Origin: Tetmemena sp. SeJ-2015
Lineage: Eukaryota; Ciliophora; Spirotrichea; Sporadotrichida; Oxytrichidae
DNA length: 46,003 bases
NCBI GenBank assembly: GCA_027382625.1
Contig: JAJKFJ010022607.1
Span: forward strand, 1-46,003
Reading direction: 5' to 3'
Within the stretch, counting starts at the first letter, position 1. Each line of letters opens with the position of its first letter. Below, piece by piece: positions 1-10,711 of the stretch. The notes below the pieces were generated by a model that saw only the letters and a list, made by a program, of their open reading frames with translations, was not told the origin of the DNA and searched no databases. The position numbers were made by a program, and so were the translations under genes.

Positions 1-138
1 TGGTTTTTCTTATCGATCATGATTAATCGCCATTCGCCTTCCAAAGGGGAGTTCACACTAAGAGTTTTTCTCAGCACGAGGCGAAACAAGTACTACTTCT
101 GCTATTCTCACTGACCTCGTTAGAGGAGTGATGGAGTG

Positions 139-690
139 ATGGTTGGGATTCGTGCACAGAGTTTCCAAGCCAGAGAAAATCAGAAAAACTTTAAACCAGT
201 CAGAGCAACTGTCATAGACTTCAACAGAGTTGTAAGAAGAGAAAACATTGAGGAAGCTTCGGTGCAGGAACTGCAGGTCTTCCCATAGAGACAGATTTTG
301 GTCAACGGTTCAGTGCCAGTGGGACATTTGGTCATATTTGCAATCATACTTGAAGCGATATAAAACCCAGAGGAAATCTCTAGTGTAAAAGTGAAGATGA
401 TGCAATTAATTCGAAACAAGACATTGTAAGAAGAAAGGATCAAAACCCTTTAAAAAATTAGAAAACAAAGTAATAATAAGCAACCTATAAAACCAAACAT
501 CAGTTATCTGGATAGGGAAGCACTTAAAGGTAAAAAAATTAAAGAAATTAAAAAGAGAAAGGTCACCTTCCTAGAAACTTTAGATTGCCTGTTTGGGGTT
601 AAAATTTAGATTTAAAGATTAATAAGAAATTAATTAAACAATTTATTTTCACTTTTTTATCATATTAGGGGGTTTTTGGGGGTTTTTTGA
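139..690 (+). CDS. doubtful ORF, unknown protein
   Basis: With TAA/TAG read as Gln this frame is open from just after a TGA at 112-114 to a TGA at 688-690. The first ATG is at 139. The product would be about 183 residues, with a Lys/Arg-rich second half and a short hydrophobic stretch around residues 65-80. No family is recognised. A TGA-free stretch of this length is uncommon in AT-rich DNA but possible by chance, and the end runs into AT-rich sequence and the G5T5G5T6 tract. It may be one MDS of a longer gene: another open plus-strand stretch beginning with ATG at 841 follows, overlapping the 3' end of the minus-strand gene. Treat it as unproven. Confidence 0.25.
668..688 (+). repeat. telomere-like G5T5G5T6 tract
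   Basis: Five G, five T, five G and six T follow one another. Hypotrich telomeres are G4T4 repeats, so this is a near but inexact match sitting inside the contig. It could be a chance purine/pyrimidine run, a degenerate interstitial telomere tract, or a remnant of a telomere-bearing transposon end. No transposase is visible nearby. Confidence 0.4.
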
Positions 691-1000
691 ATCCTATTAA
701 AAGGGAAACATTTTTTGTATTTTTAATTCAAAGGAAGTTCCTAGTGAAGTTAATCATTCAAGGTTTAGTTATCGTTCTTGTAGCTAGGATCTTAGTTGAA
801 CAACTCTGGTGGAGAATAAGAATTTAGGTTTTAATAGTTCATGAAGAGTTTAGCATACTTCTTCAATAGCTCTGAGTCTAAGTCATTAAAAATAATCAGA
901 GATCAAAAGCTTCAAGCTGTTTGGACTTTAAGCGTCAAATCCTTCTATCATAATGTTATTGGGAGAAAGGTGTTTATGTTGATAGAACCCTTGTTCGCTG
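691..1000. other. no confident gene
   Basis: This lies between the end of the first ORF and the TGA of the minus-strand gene. A plus-strand frame starting at ATG 841 stays open past position 1000, but it overlaps the minus-strand gene, which has better exon structure. I see nothing else here. Confidence 0.4.
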
Positions 1001-1885
1001 TCAAATTATAAGTCTTTAGTTGTGTTATGGATTGTATGGATTGCTCTTGCTAGTTAAGTTGCAATATTTTTCTTGAGAGCTGGGTTAATAAATTTTCTAT
1101 TTTCTTCTTATTAACAATCTTTAACTTTGTTTGGTAAAATTTAGGTCATTTCGGGGGAAGTTTATTCCAAGCACTGGTACTATGCACTTTAATCCTGAAT
1201 TCCTGCAAAGTTAAATCGATTAATTACTTACTGAATGCAGATAACCTCTTTTATAAAATCCTCCACCACATATTCCTTCACCCTTTTAAACTGAACCTCT
1301 CTGATCAATACCTATATCATTATATTAAAAAAAATCATTATCTTACCTCTTTTTCGAAAAACTTAGCCAAACTTATTTTGCCAAGGCCTTTTGGTCTCTC
1401 ATGAAAAGTAGAAAGTATTTGAAAATCTTTCCTTTCAACTATGATGTTAAATATTTGCTGCAAGTCTATCATATCTTGGCTGTCTGCATTTATGAATAGC
1501 TGGTTCTGTTAATTATTAGCACTCTGCCTTTCACTCATTTCAATAGCCCCAAGAGCCATACTGCTGCCCATGTTATCTTGATTTAGAAAGTTGTTCATAA
1601 TCTCATCGCTATTTACAGCCACAGCTTTGATATTCATTAAAGAGTTTTAGTTGCTAATTTATTAATTGGTTCTCTCATTATCTGCATTAGAGTCTTCCAA
1701 ATTGCTTTTGTTTTCAGGAATATAGAGATTAATCTGTCGCTTCACTCTGCTCACCATTCCGTCCAATTGCTGCTGATAGCTTTTGAAACCTGACAGCTGC
1801 TTTATTCTTGCTTGGGAATTCGCAATTGAAGACAGAGAATCATTTCTACTTCCAATTCCACCAATAAATAAGCCTTAAATTATAT
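1001..1885 (-). CDS. unknown protein, Asn/Gln-rich, C-terminal part
   Basis: Read on the minus strand from about 1885, the frame is open through an Asn/Gln/Ser-rich stretch and then a charged segment ending in FEKE. Two introns fit. One is GTAAGATAATG...ATATAG (about 36 bp, near 1310-1350). The other is GTAAGTAATT...TTTGCAG (near 1208-1236), and removing it joins VICIQ to NSGLKC. The stop is the TGA complementing 1001-1003. No start Met or upstream exon is certain. The segment may be the cytoplasmic tail of the THH1/TOM1-like gene just upstream: an 8-bp repeat, ATTTATTG, occurs both near the end of that gene and at the start of this exon, but the reading phase does not fit that junction simply. 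No domain is recognised. Confidence 0.45.
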
Positions 1886-2051
1886 TTTTTTACAATAATT
1901 TATATACTTATAAATTGAGCAAAATTAGAAAGGCAGTTTTTTATCATTTCATATTAATTTAATCAGGTATAAATTACAAATGCATAATTATAAATTTAAT
2001 ATATTTTAAGTTAAACACCAGTTCCTGATCCATTATGATAAAAATGGCGAA

Positions 2052-3056
2052 TCATAAAATCAATAAATTTGTATTGGAAACTCTTCTCATTTAGAAGCGA
2101 GAGAGTAATCTGTTTTTCATACTGGGGCTATATCTGAGAGAAGAGTCCTGCAGCAGATTATAGTTGAGAGACATCTACTCTTCATAACTTCTCAACATAT
2201 TCTGATAATTATTCACTCCTCCATATCTCTTTGTGATATTCTACTCTCCACAGATAACAAATATTTCCATGAAACTCCAGTCCAAGGTAAACATCAACGG
2301 CAGTATTTCTTGAATCATGAACATTAAAAGCAGAAGATCGCATTTATTTAAATGCATTTTATTAAAGAATAGGCAAGGCGAGAGTGTCATTTTTATCTAC
2401 TGTCATGTTTTTAAGCAAGAATTTGTAAAACTTGAATTCAAAAGCGCCAGAAATGGCTCTAATGTACCTAGAGATGCACCATACTATAATTGCAAAGGTC
2501 AACTTGCGCATTTTGATCCTGTAGGCGTTAGATCTAAACGGACTGCCAGAAAACACCAACGCATAAATTAGCAGAATCACCCAAACGAAAGTTGCCGCCA
2601 GGAAGTTCAAGATAGTGCACTCAATTGAAAAAGCTTTAGCTGAGGCAGCTGAAAATAGATAGAGCAGCAGCATAGTGGATTATAAAGTACTTAGGACTAT
2701 GATGGTTATGAGAATCAAGTACTTTCCTCTGCCCTGACACATAACTTTGAATAAGTTTGCATGACCTTGGTTATAGAGGAAGAGCAGCTGCCAAAATAGT
2801 AACAAGAAGGCGATGATAAATAGAAAGTCTGGCATTATAGTAAACAGGAACAGTGGTTTTGGGATCGCATCAATCTAGTCCACAATTGCTGATCCCTAAG
2901 CAGCTCCTCTTATACCAGAAAGCTTTTGATCGTCTATGCCCTGCCGATAGAGCAGAGACGATATTATGAAAGTAGTAGTTCGAACGATAGTTATTAGGAA
3001 AATGCAAATGTAAAAGTGCTTTGCTATTTGGGAGTCTTAAGAGAATTACTTGAATC
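2052..3056 (-). CDS. THH1/TOM1/TOM3-like 7-TM protein
   Basis: The protein has about seven hydrophobic helices: one near the start (FYICIFLITIV), then MPDFLFIIAFLLLFWQ, YLILITIIVL, TFVWVILLIYALVF, FAIIVWCISR and LLLLMFMIQEILPLMF. The order and spacing resemble the plant THH1/TOM1/TOM3 family, including a PDxLF...LLxLFW segment, an R-x-I/V-x-SAF-like segment and a final E(I/V)LP helix. In plants these are membrane proteins; the role here is unknown. The first exon seen starts after an acceptor at 3057 (TTTGCAG), so the initiator Met lies further upstream and was not found. The frame is broken near 2346-2359, where removing 10 bp between two AAAT copies restores it. The stop is the TGA at 2052-2054. 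Confidence 0.6.
2346..2355. other. candidate 10-bp micro-IES in 7-TM gene
   Basis: ATTT (AAAT on the coding strand) occurs at 2346-2349 and 2356-2359. Deleting one copy and the spacer joins the helix before it to the LLLLMFMIQEILP helix in frame. A 4-bp repeat at a suitable distance is expected by chance fairly often, so this is weak on its own. Confidence 0.35.
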
Positions 3057-3361
3057 TGCAAATCCTAACAAAATTAAATGAATTAATGGTTGTACCTGAA
3101 AAGATTTATCAAATAAATAAAAGAATAAAGAAATTTTGAATATCATTATTTAATTTATGAATTTAAAACCTTTCAAATATTTTGCAATAAAATAATTATC
3201 AAGAGTAAGAGAGAATAAATCAATCCTAGGGCAAAGAATGAAATAATTAGCAAAGGAATTTCCATCTTTTTATATTTCACTCTTATTTCGATTACTTGGA
3301 AAAGAATTTTGAATTTAGAAGTAAAGAAATGTTATCAATCTCTTAAATTATGAAATTTGGA

Positions 3362-4262
3362 TCATTATTTTCCAAGCTTTAGTTTAGGAACTCCAGAAAT
3401 CCCTGTTGGTTTTGTTTATGGTTCATCTCTTCTGGCAGCATTATAAAAAATTGTTGGAAGAGTCTCTCTTACCAAGTGCTTGAGCTTATAAGTTTTAGGA
3501 CAAGATTTGAGTCGGCTGTTAAGCTGGTGACTGTGATGAGCTTATAACGTTTTCGGTTCCAATTCCAGTGCCACTATAAGCAGAGCCGTCTTTCTTCTTG
3601 TACTTTGCGAGCTCCTTCACTAGTAAATCAAATTCCTCTCTCAGCGTTTATCAACAAAAAATAATAAAAAAAGGTTTCTATAGTGGCTTGTGTCTCAAGT
3701 CTCAAATTTTCTGAATTCTCTAGCTGAGTTCTATCAATAGTATAAATTCAACACTATTCTATGGTTACTTATAAATTAATTAGCTAATAAAAAAGATGTT
3801 TGTAAATTGTTATAATGAGCTTTCTGAGTTTCTTATTTTCCTCATGAAGTTATTTGCTCTGCATCGCTTTCTTAATGATGGTTTCTTTGTTTCCACTATA
3901 TTGCAAATGATTTATGAGGGTGATTTTACTCATCTTCTAGCTCTGCACCTGATCCTGTCTCTAGGAGGAATTTCTTCATCCGTTTCAATTCCTCAGTAAA
4001 TGCTTTGAGAGCCTCGTTGGTTCTCTCCATCTATATTAATTAAATTTAAACTTATGTGCTTACCGATACTTTGTACTTTTCCTTAGTTGCGAGTACCTCA
4101 TTAACATTTTACAAAGTCAATTCTATAGCAATTGGGTTGGTTAATCAAGATGGTAATTACCTGAGTTCGTTAGCCTTATTGCGATCTCTACATTATTCAT
4201 TTCATTACTCTGCTACTTCAACACTTCATCATAATCTTTCAAATAACTTCTTCATTAATTAT
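3362..4262 (-). CDS. coiled-coil protein
   Basis: The exons give a charged, Leu/Glu/Lys-rich helical protein of about 230 residues. It includes ERTNEALKAFTEELKRMKKF, an ELEDDGNKETIIKKAMQSK segment, and a later ETLREEFDLLVKELAKYKKK segment typical of a coiled coil, then a Gln/Ser-rich tail ending KLKLGKQ at the TGA complementing 3362-3364. Introns: one ending just before GAATTGAC... (about 4117-4154), one beginning GTAAGCACATAAG (about 4033-4063), and a 34-bp intron GTAAAATC...ATATAG that turns DE into DDGNKE. Two small repeat-flanked breaks (GTTT at 3646/3674, ATT at 3440/3450) also restore the frame. The start Met is not certain. No family was recognised beyond a coiled coil. Confidence 0.55.
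3440..3449. other. candidate 10-bp micro-IES
   Basis: ATT occurs at 3440-3442 and 3450-3452. Deleting one copy plus the T/A spacer joins ...RDSSNN to AARRDEPQTKP on the minus strand. The pointer is only 3 bp, so the evidence is the coding-like sequence on both sides. Confidence 0.35.
3646..3673. other. candidate 28-bp IES, pointer GTTT
   Basis: GTTT lies at 3646-3649 and 3674-3677. The 28 bp are almost pure A/T and have no GT...AG ends in the coding direction, so this is not an intron. Deletion joins ...TQATIET to LREEFDLLVKEL, continuing a coiled coil in frame. Confidence 0.6.
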
Positions 4263-4444
4263 GGCAATCCAATATAACATAGATTAGTTGAAATAATTAT
4301 ATAGATTTAATTAATTATAGAAATAAATGCTTAAATAATATCTTTAAAAATAAAAATTACTTTTAATTTTTCGACAAAACCAAAAATGGAAAAAGGCATG
4401 AAATTTTTTTGTGTTTTAGTCTAGCAAACAATTTACTACTATAA

Positions 4445-4672
4445 ATGTCTCTTACGATTCCTTCGATAGAGCTAAATTTGCGAGTTAATTTTGATGTAGA
4501 AGCTGCTGGCATTAAAACCGATAAGCAGTGTCTTTGCATTTTACTAATTTAAATTTATTATTCTCTCTCAATAGAAAAATCAAATATTAAAAATAGATTA
4601 GCATATATTTATAAGAAAGGCAAGTTTAAACTGACAATGATTATTTGTATTTTCTTAAACTTGTTTAAGTGA
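4445..4672 (+). CDS. short N-terminal ORF, perhaps first MDS of next gene
   Basis: ATG at 4445 opens a frame that begins MSLTIPSIELNLRVNFDVEA and looks coding for about 32 residues, then turns AT-rich and ends at TGA 4670-4672. The start context and amino-acid mix suggest a real 5' coding segment. The next plus-strand coding block starts only about 290 bp downstream, so this may be its first exon or MDS, with an eliminated segment in between. No function is recognised. Confidence 0.35.
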
Positions 4673-4957
4673 GTTAAATAAACTTTAATAACTTTTAATT
4701 TATTTTAAATAAAGAGGTGTTACTTGACACCACTATATTCTTTAATTTTATTTAGTAATTTCTTAAATTTATCTGTTGTAATGCTGCAACATTCTATACT
4801 TTATTAAATGATTTGTTGGCATTGAAGACTTTTCAAAAAAGCAGAGTTTAAATGTTGATAATAAATATGTGATAATTGTAAATTGTATAAGAGCCTCGCT
4901 TTAATTTAATATGGTTTGGTTCTATTAGAAGTTAGTGAAATTGAAATTATAAATACA

Positions 4958-7101
4958 ATGTTAGCTGCTTAAATGTAATAGCCAGCATAATAACAGAAAT
5001 TCGAACTCATTCAACCTCCTCAATTTCAGCAGCAGCCTCTACTCTCTCACCGCCCCAGCAAACTCATCTCCCAGATTAATCCGATCGATAAAGGGGAGGA
5101 GTAACCCAAGCTCAAAAACTTCAGCAATCAAGAGATTATTGACACTCTCAAAAAGAGAATTAAGTTAAAAAATCAGCACAAAAAACTAAATACAGAGCTC
5201 TCTTTGCCAACATCTACCAATATTAAATGATATTTATTGTTATATGGGAATAGCAATTACAAAATCCCCTCAACTTTCTAGTAGCAGTAAAATCAAGGAG
5301 GACTTCTTAAAGGAATCTGCTACATTTATGCCCAAATCTTAACATCTCACTCCTATCATCAAACTTTGAGACAAATAGATTCATACATTTATTTTAAAAT
5401 GTTAAATAATTTTCAAAATGGTATTAGAAATGCGGTTTAAATTTCACATTTAAGCTTCCTATAATTATCTTATGATCATAAAACTATTTTGCTCAAAATA
5501 TTTTATAAAACTTAGCGACTAGATGATGGCGACAACTTAGATGACAAGTATTTTAGCGTCTTCACTGCCTTATTTATATTTTGTTCCTTAAGGTTTCGAT
5601 AGCAAAATGAACTCCTCTCTAGAATTCATAGACACCACTTCACATGAGTTAGACTTCACCCCTATTATTCAACATATTTTAATTGCCCCAGATGCAAATT
5701 AAATAAGCAAATTCAACATTTTCAATCCAGACAGCTCGCCTGACTATCACATTCAGCATCTCTAAGACTCGCAATTTTTGAGTCCATCAAAGTCAGGGCA
5801 ATCTGCATTCACTTCTCTAATTTAGAATCTAAATGATTTATAGTGTTTTATATCATAAATCTAGACTCATAGGATCAAAAGTTCTAGTTAATTTAAAAAA
5901 GCAAAGCACAATAGAGGGATACTCTTCATTAATCTATTTAAACTCTTGAGTAAGTATATAAACATGGAAGCAATAAATAATAAGACAAGTAAATAGATTC
6001 CCGAGCAAGAACTAGGTATGTTAAATTTAAATTTAAACTAGTCTAGAGAAGCGAAAGGTGGGATTTGGTGATGAAAAAGACTCTATCTATTACATAAATA
6101 GAGTTTACAAAATCCAAATAAATTATCTTTTTGCTTTTGAATAGGAAACACAAATTTTAAGATCAAGTTATAAATCTAGACAGACTCCTCGCCGTTTAAT
6201 TCAAGAAGAAAAATCAATTTACTCGCATTAAAAGCCTACAGACCAAGTCGCTTCTCAAGACAGCTAATTATCCAATATTTTTATTTAATTAGAAATCACT
6301 ATGAATGAAGCAATAGATATAGAATCTAGCAGCCTAGAGAGATAAAGGCTCACTGCTCACTACTCCACAACGCCTATTGCCTCTAATGATTTCCAAAGCA
6401 AGGCTCATCACATTCCCTAGTCGGTTTTAAACCCATCAAGACCTTAGACATAGTTTACTATCAATTATTTTCACATTGAAGAATAAGATTTAGTTCGAAA
6501 GGAGGGATTCTATCTAATATTAAATTAATAAAAAAGCAGAGTCGCGACAACTCTACTCCAAGACTTAACTGGGCACCTATCAGGTATAAACCCCGAGCAC
6601 AGGAATGGTGCTTAACAAGCAACTAATTCAGTTTCATTCCTACAAGTCTATCGTAGACCAGGATTTTATCACTATACAAAATTAGGAGTCAACGTTCTTA
6701 AATATTAATTCTTACTACTCTTCTTATAATGTATATTTTTGAGTCGTTTCAAAAAGATTAAAGCGTTATCTCCAAATCAGATTCAGATATTCTTTTAAAT
6801 GATTTATTCTTTAAATGAAATGCAAGATATTAATAAAGCAGAACCCGAGAGGGGTCATCATCAAAATTAATATAATAAAATCGAGCAAAATAAATTAAAT
6901 AATCTTCACCCTGTAATGAAAGCACCCCAATTAATTAATGAACAGCAATCATCTGTGAGAAAGTTTAGCGACATAGTCTCAAGCAGCCCAAGTCCTCCCC
7001 CACTTATCGGTCAAACTGACAAATAAAAGTCAGAAAAAATGACAAAAAGAAACAGCAAATATAATTAAATATATTTAAATGCTTATATTTAAATACTTTG
7101 A
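4958..7101 (+). CDS. large Gln/Ser/Asn-rich protein, unknown
   Basis: The frame opens at ATG 4958 (MLAAQMQQPAQQQKFELIQ), a Gln-rich N-terminus in which most Gln are TAA/TAG. Two repeat-flanked segments (5222-5255, 5361-5507) must be removed to continue through LSSSSKIKEDFLKESATF and the SLEFIDTTSHELDFTP block. A possible 5'-GTATGT...CTAG intron sits near 6016-6041, and another intron GTTTAC...GAATAG near 6105-6145. After that the frame stays open to TGA 7099-7101. The protein is low-complexity, Ser/Gln/Asn-rich and probably disordered, with Pro-rich patches (SSSPSPPPLIG). No enzyme or binding motif is recognised. The 4445-4672 segment may be its true start. Confidence 0.55.
5222..5255. other. 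candidate 34-bp IES, pointer ATT
   Basis: ATT lies at 5222-5224 and 5256-5258. The segment holds an in-frame TGA. Deleting it joins ...LPTSTNI to TKSPQLSSSSK. There are no GT...AG intron ends. The short pointer makes this moderate evidence only. Confidence 0.45.
5361..5507. other. 147-bp IES, pointer AAACTT
   Basis: AAACTT occurs at 5361-5366 and 5508-5513. The 147 bp between are AT-rich and contain TGA directly after the first copy. Deletion of one copy plus the spacer joins ...SQHLTPIIKL to SDQMMATTQM and the frame then stays open for over 300 bp. The first copy has no GT donor, so an intron is unlikely. Confidence 0.7.
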
Positions 7102-7386
7102 AGGTTTTCTCAACTTGAAACAAACTCGAGTTTCTGAAATATCAAGCCAGTACGCCATAAATGAAAGCTAAAATCTTTCAATTTAAATTTGATTGCATTA
7201 ATCTTCATATAAATACTTTATTAATTGTCTGATATTTAGGATTAAACATGATCTAATTATGATTTTACTATGGTAATTGAATAAATGAGTTTACCTTTTC
7301 TAATTTGTTATTACATTTTATTTAGTGGATATTTAATTTTAAGTTGATTTTAATGATAGATTTTTAATCTTTATTTTTCAATTACA
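7102..7386. other. AT-rich intergenic
   Basis: AT-rich sequence lies between two plus-strand genes. I see no coding frame, RNA gene or repeat of note. Confidence 0.5.
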
Positions 7387-10300
7387 ATGGCTGAAAGCAT
7401 CACGATTCAACAAAATTCAGCATTAAAAATTAACACTGCCACTCATTTCATGGACTAACGACTCAAAGCGCAAGGAACCTCTACCCCTCAGAACATTCAA
7501 CTCAGAAACAGCTACAGAAACAAGATACCAGCTACTAATTCAGCGGGAATCATACACAAAATATTAGTCAGAAATCTACAGTCATCACTAAGCACAACTC
7601 ATTCATATTTTAACTCACAAACTGTAAAGAGAGAGCTTCAAATTCCCTCCAACTTCTCCCCCATTTAAAAAAAATAGTTATATTGCTTAATATAAGCCCA
7701 CTTAAAATCACATATAGAATTATTCATTGCAAGCATTTGTTATTTTTAACTATATAAATGTGTCTAAATTAATTTAATTTTTATAATAAAATGTATTGCG
7801 AATTTCTTTTAATTTATATTATAATTTATCTATATGAAGAGTATTTTTCAATGAAACTTTTGTGAGCAACAATCAGAATAACAACCCCTTTGAGATGGCT
7901 TAATCTTTCATCAGAAATGACTCTGCCGTGGAAAAAGTATCTCAAGGCTCTATTGTGAACTAAGGTGCAAATGTGAATGATAATCTTATATATTTAGTTT
8001 GAATTTTATTATAGTTCTTTAACCTGAACTGCAGCTTTAATGCAGAGCCATATATGAGTAACTAGGAAATAGACACGAGAACGGAATAATCATTCATGAA
8101 CAGAGCGAGTGATGCGTAACTTATTTCCAGAAAGAACTAGAACAGCGGGGGACTCCTAGCTGATATGACTAGACTCAAAGTTATAGAGAATTAAAAGCAA
8201 GGTCTTACATTTCTGCATTTTAATTTCCTTTAATTGTCCCTCCCTAAATGATTAGAGAAGACTGCTCTCTAATGTAGTGGCAAGAGGAGTCAACAAAAAC
8301 AAGTTCAAGAGTGACATGACTCTCAACTAGGTAGAAAGCAAGATTACTATGTTTCCCCAAATTTCTTTCTTTCCTTATTTTATTGCGACTCCTACCAATG
8401 AAGCATCCAAAGAAGCTGCAAAAGTCAAAGCTCAAAGGAAAACTCTCAAGGATGCTCCATCCTTTGCCCAAACTTCTTTTAATGTTGATTAGCAGCAGCC
8501 CGCTGAAAGATTCTAGAAGAGAAAATGTTCGATATCAGGCTAGAAATTGCAAGACCAAGCAAATGATTCAGAATACTACAAGGGGGCTAATTAATTCAAT
8601 AAGACTCCTTAGTAGTAGTAGGAAGGACTTTTGAAGGTTGGGAAGCATCACACGAGTAAGTTCTAACCTAAATCTAACGACTCAAGTGTATTCAAAGTAT
8701 AATTATACACTTATTGTATACAACTAGAAATCTACTGTCAAAGATAGGAAACTGAGCAGTGTTTCCAACAATTCAAAGTTTTCATCTTATCATAAGGACT
8801 CTTCACAAGAGAGACACGAAGAGATTCATTAGATTATATTCTTTGCGCTGATTCATAAAACAGTATCGACTTGTCCTTCGGCCATAATAGCTAAATCCAT
8901 AATAAATCTCATCATAGTCATAATATCGTCACCTCTTAAAAAGTAAAGCAGGGAATAAGAATAAGGAAAGAGAAGACGGAGAAAAATGTGCTGCAATCTT
9001 AGAACACAAAGTTTTCGATGCAGAGCTAATTTTCGAGAAAAGGATTGAATAAGGTAGCTAATGAATCTAGATTCGGCAAGTCAGACTCTCAGAAATTCAA
9101 CAATACAAGCTCTAATGATTCTCCCTCAAAAGGTTCTGAGAGTATTCTCAAGTCCATATTTTTTATACTCATAATCGAGACCAATACCAACGTTGCTTAG
9201 GCTTCGACTTAAAACCAATTGATTCCTATTCTAAGAATGGAGGACACTCTCCAATACATTTCTCCTTCAAATATTGCTAAAGCAGATAGGATAATGACAA
9301 TAAAAAAGCCAGAGCACTTTGCTCTCAGCTCCTTCAAAAATTTTAAAAGCGTGGACAGTCCTGCCATTATATCCAAGTTGCTGCTTAATACTTGCGAGAA
9401 AGCAGTCGAGTATTAATCCCAGCTAGATGGAAAGACCACAGAAGATCTTAATGAATTAGAGAATAAGGAGTAAAATCTGCAGTCTTATAAATTTTTTAAT
9501 CTCTTTTTAAAGTCTGATTCGAGTAATATTTTGAAGAAAATAAATGTCTCTCCTATAAGCTTCTGCTCCTCTTTCAAAAAATCTAGCTTATCTTTTTTTA
9601 AGCAAGAAGAAGCGAAAGAGAATTGTTAGGCTAAAATCCAAATCTCAAACTAATTTGCTTCTACTTTAGCCAGGAGTGCAACCTCACTAAATTGAGTAGC
9701 AATTACTTTTGAATTTAATTTGAAATTAATTCCTAAAAAATCAGTAGACGACAATTGACGACGCGAGATAAAACTTTGAGTCAATTAATCATTTCTCAGA
9801 CAAGTATAATATGCAGAGCACAGAAAATGAAGTGGAGAATGATAACGAAAACATCATTCAGTTTGATTTAGAATTTGATAATTAGATTTGGAATCAGGCA
9901 GAGACTCGGCCTTAGACTCATTCCCAGATACTCCCTTCACTCCTCACTTAGCCATAAGGAATGACGACGAAATAAGTCCCTCCTCAATCCATTTCTAAAC
10001 CCTACAGACGTCTTCTTTGTTTATAGTTATTTACATTTATTTTCTTCCCCCACGTATCACACGCCCATCGATAAACTGAAGCACTCCTTTTTAATACAAG
10101 AACCTTAATCTATACAAGACTTGCAACTTTAAGCAAAGTAAGACACTCTGTCTTCAACTGGCAAGAGTGGCGATCTCTAACGAAGTTCAAAGGAATAGGC
10201 AAGCTTCATCAAGCTAAAGCAAATGGGAGTTGATAATTAATAATTGAATGGTGACAATACCTCAAACGCACAAGCATCTACTTCAGAGCAATTAGGTGCA

Positions 10301-10571
10301 ATTTAAAAGAGAATAGTTTCCTAAATGTAAAAGTAAACCACCAATTCAAATATATCAAGCCATTCAAATTATTATAAGAGAGTGAATAAATATATTGAAA
10401 TCATTTAACTTCCTAAGATAGTCTGCTATATTTAATTAAATTAAGGTTTACAAATAAGAGAATAGTGATCTCAAAGCACAGCTTGAAAAAGCTAATGAAG
10501 AAAATTAAAAATTAAGAGAGTAACTTCAAATGTATTAAGATCTAACTTAAAATAAAAAGCTTACTAAATGA
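7387..10571 (+). CDS. large Ser/Gln/Asn-rich protein with C-terminal coiled coil
   Basis: ATG 7387 opens a Ser/Thr/Asn-rich N-terminus (MAESITIQQNSALKINTATH). A break of about 190 bp of AT-rich DNA follows (about 7680-7865), then SNNQNNNPFEMAQSF. From about 8030 one frame is open for some 1.6 kb without TGA, which is strong evidence of coding with TAA/TAG as Gln. Two candidate IESs (9687-9732, 9865-9884) restore the frame into a Ser/Asp/Pro-rich block (DSFPDTPFTPHL). After an unresolved break near 10020-10085 the frame continues, and a GTGAAT...TTAAG intron (about 10380-10446) leads to the coiled-coil end (NSDLKAQLEKANEENQKL) and TGA 10569-10571. Probably a disordered scaffold-like protein; no known domain is seen. 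Confidence 0.55.
9687..9732. other. candidate 46-bp IES, pointer CTAAA
   Basis: CTAAA lies at 9687-9691 and 9733-9737. Reading straight through hits TGA at 9693. Deletion joins ...RSATSLK to NQQTTIDDARQNF in frame. The segment is AT-rich and lacks GT...AG ends. Confidence 0.6.
9865..9884. other. candidate 20-bp micro-IES, pointer GATTT
   Basis: GATTT lies at 9865-9869 and 9885-9889. The 20 bp shift the frame. Removing them joins ...ENIIQFD to LESGRDSALDSFP, which is plainly the better coding continuation. Confidence 0.6.
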
Positions 10572-10711
10572 GCGAAATACCAAATTGAAATAATATGAGA
10601 AAGTATATATATTTGACCTTTTTAAATTCTAGTAACTCTTTATCAAATATATTTTATCTTTCTTAAAATGCAAAAGCTTTCAAAGTGAAAAGAATAAATA
10701 ATTTTAGATAA

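Noticed and set aside
180..443. Minus-strand Cys/Ser-rich ORF
   Set aside because: No Met start in good context, no domain, and it is the complement of an equally open plus frame. Neither can be proved.
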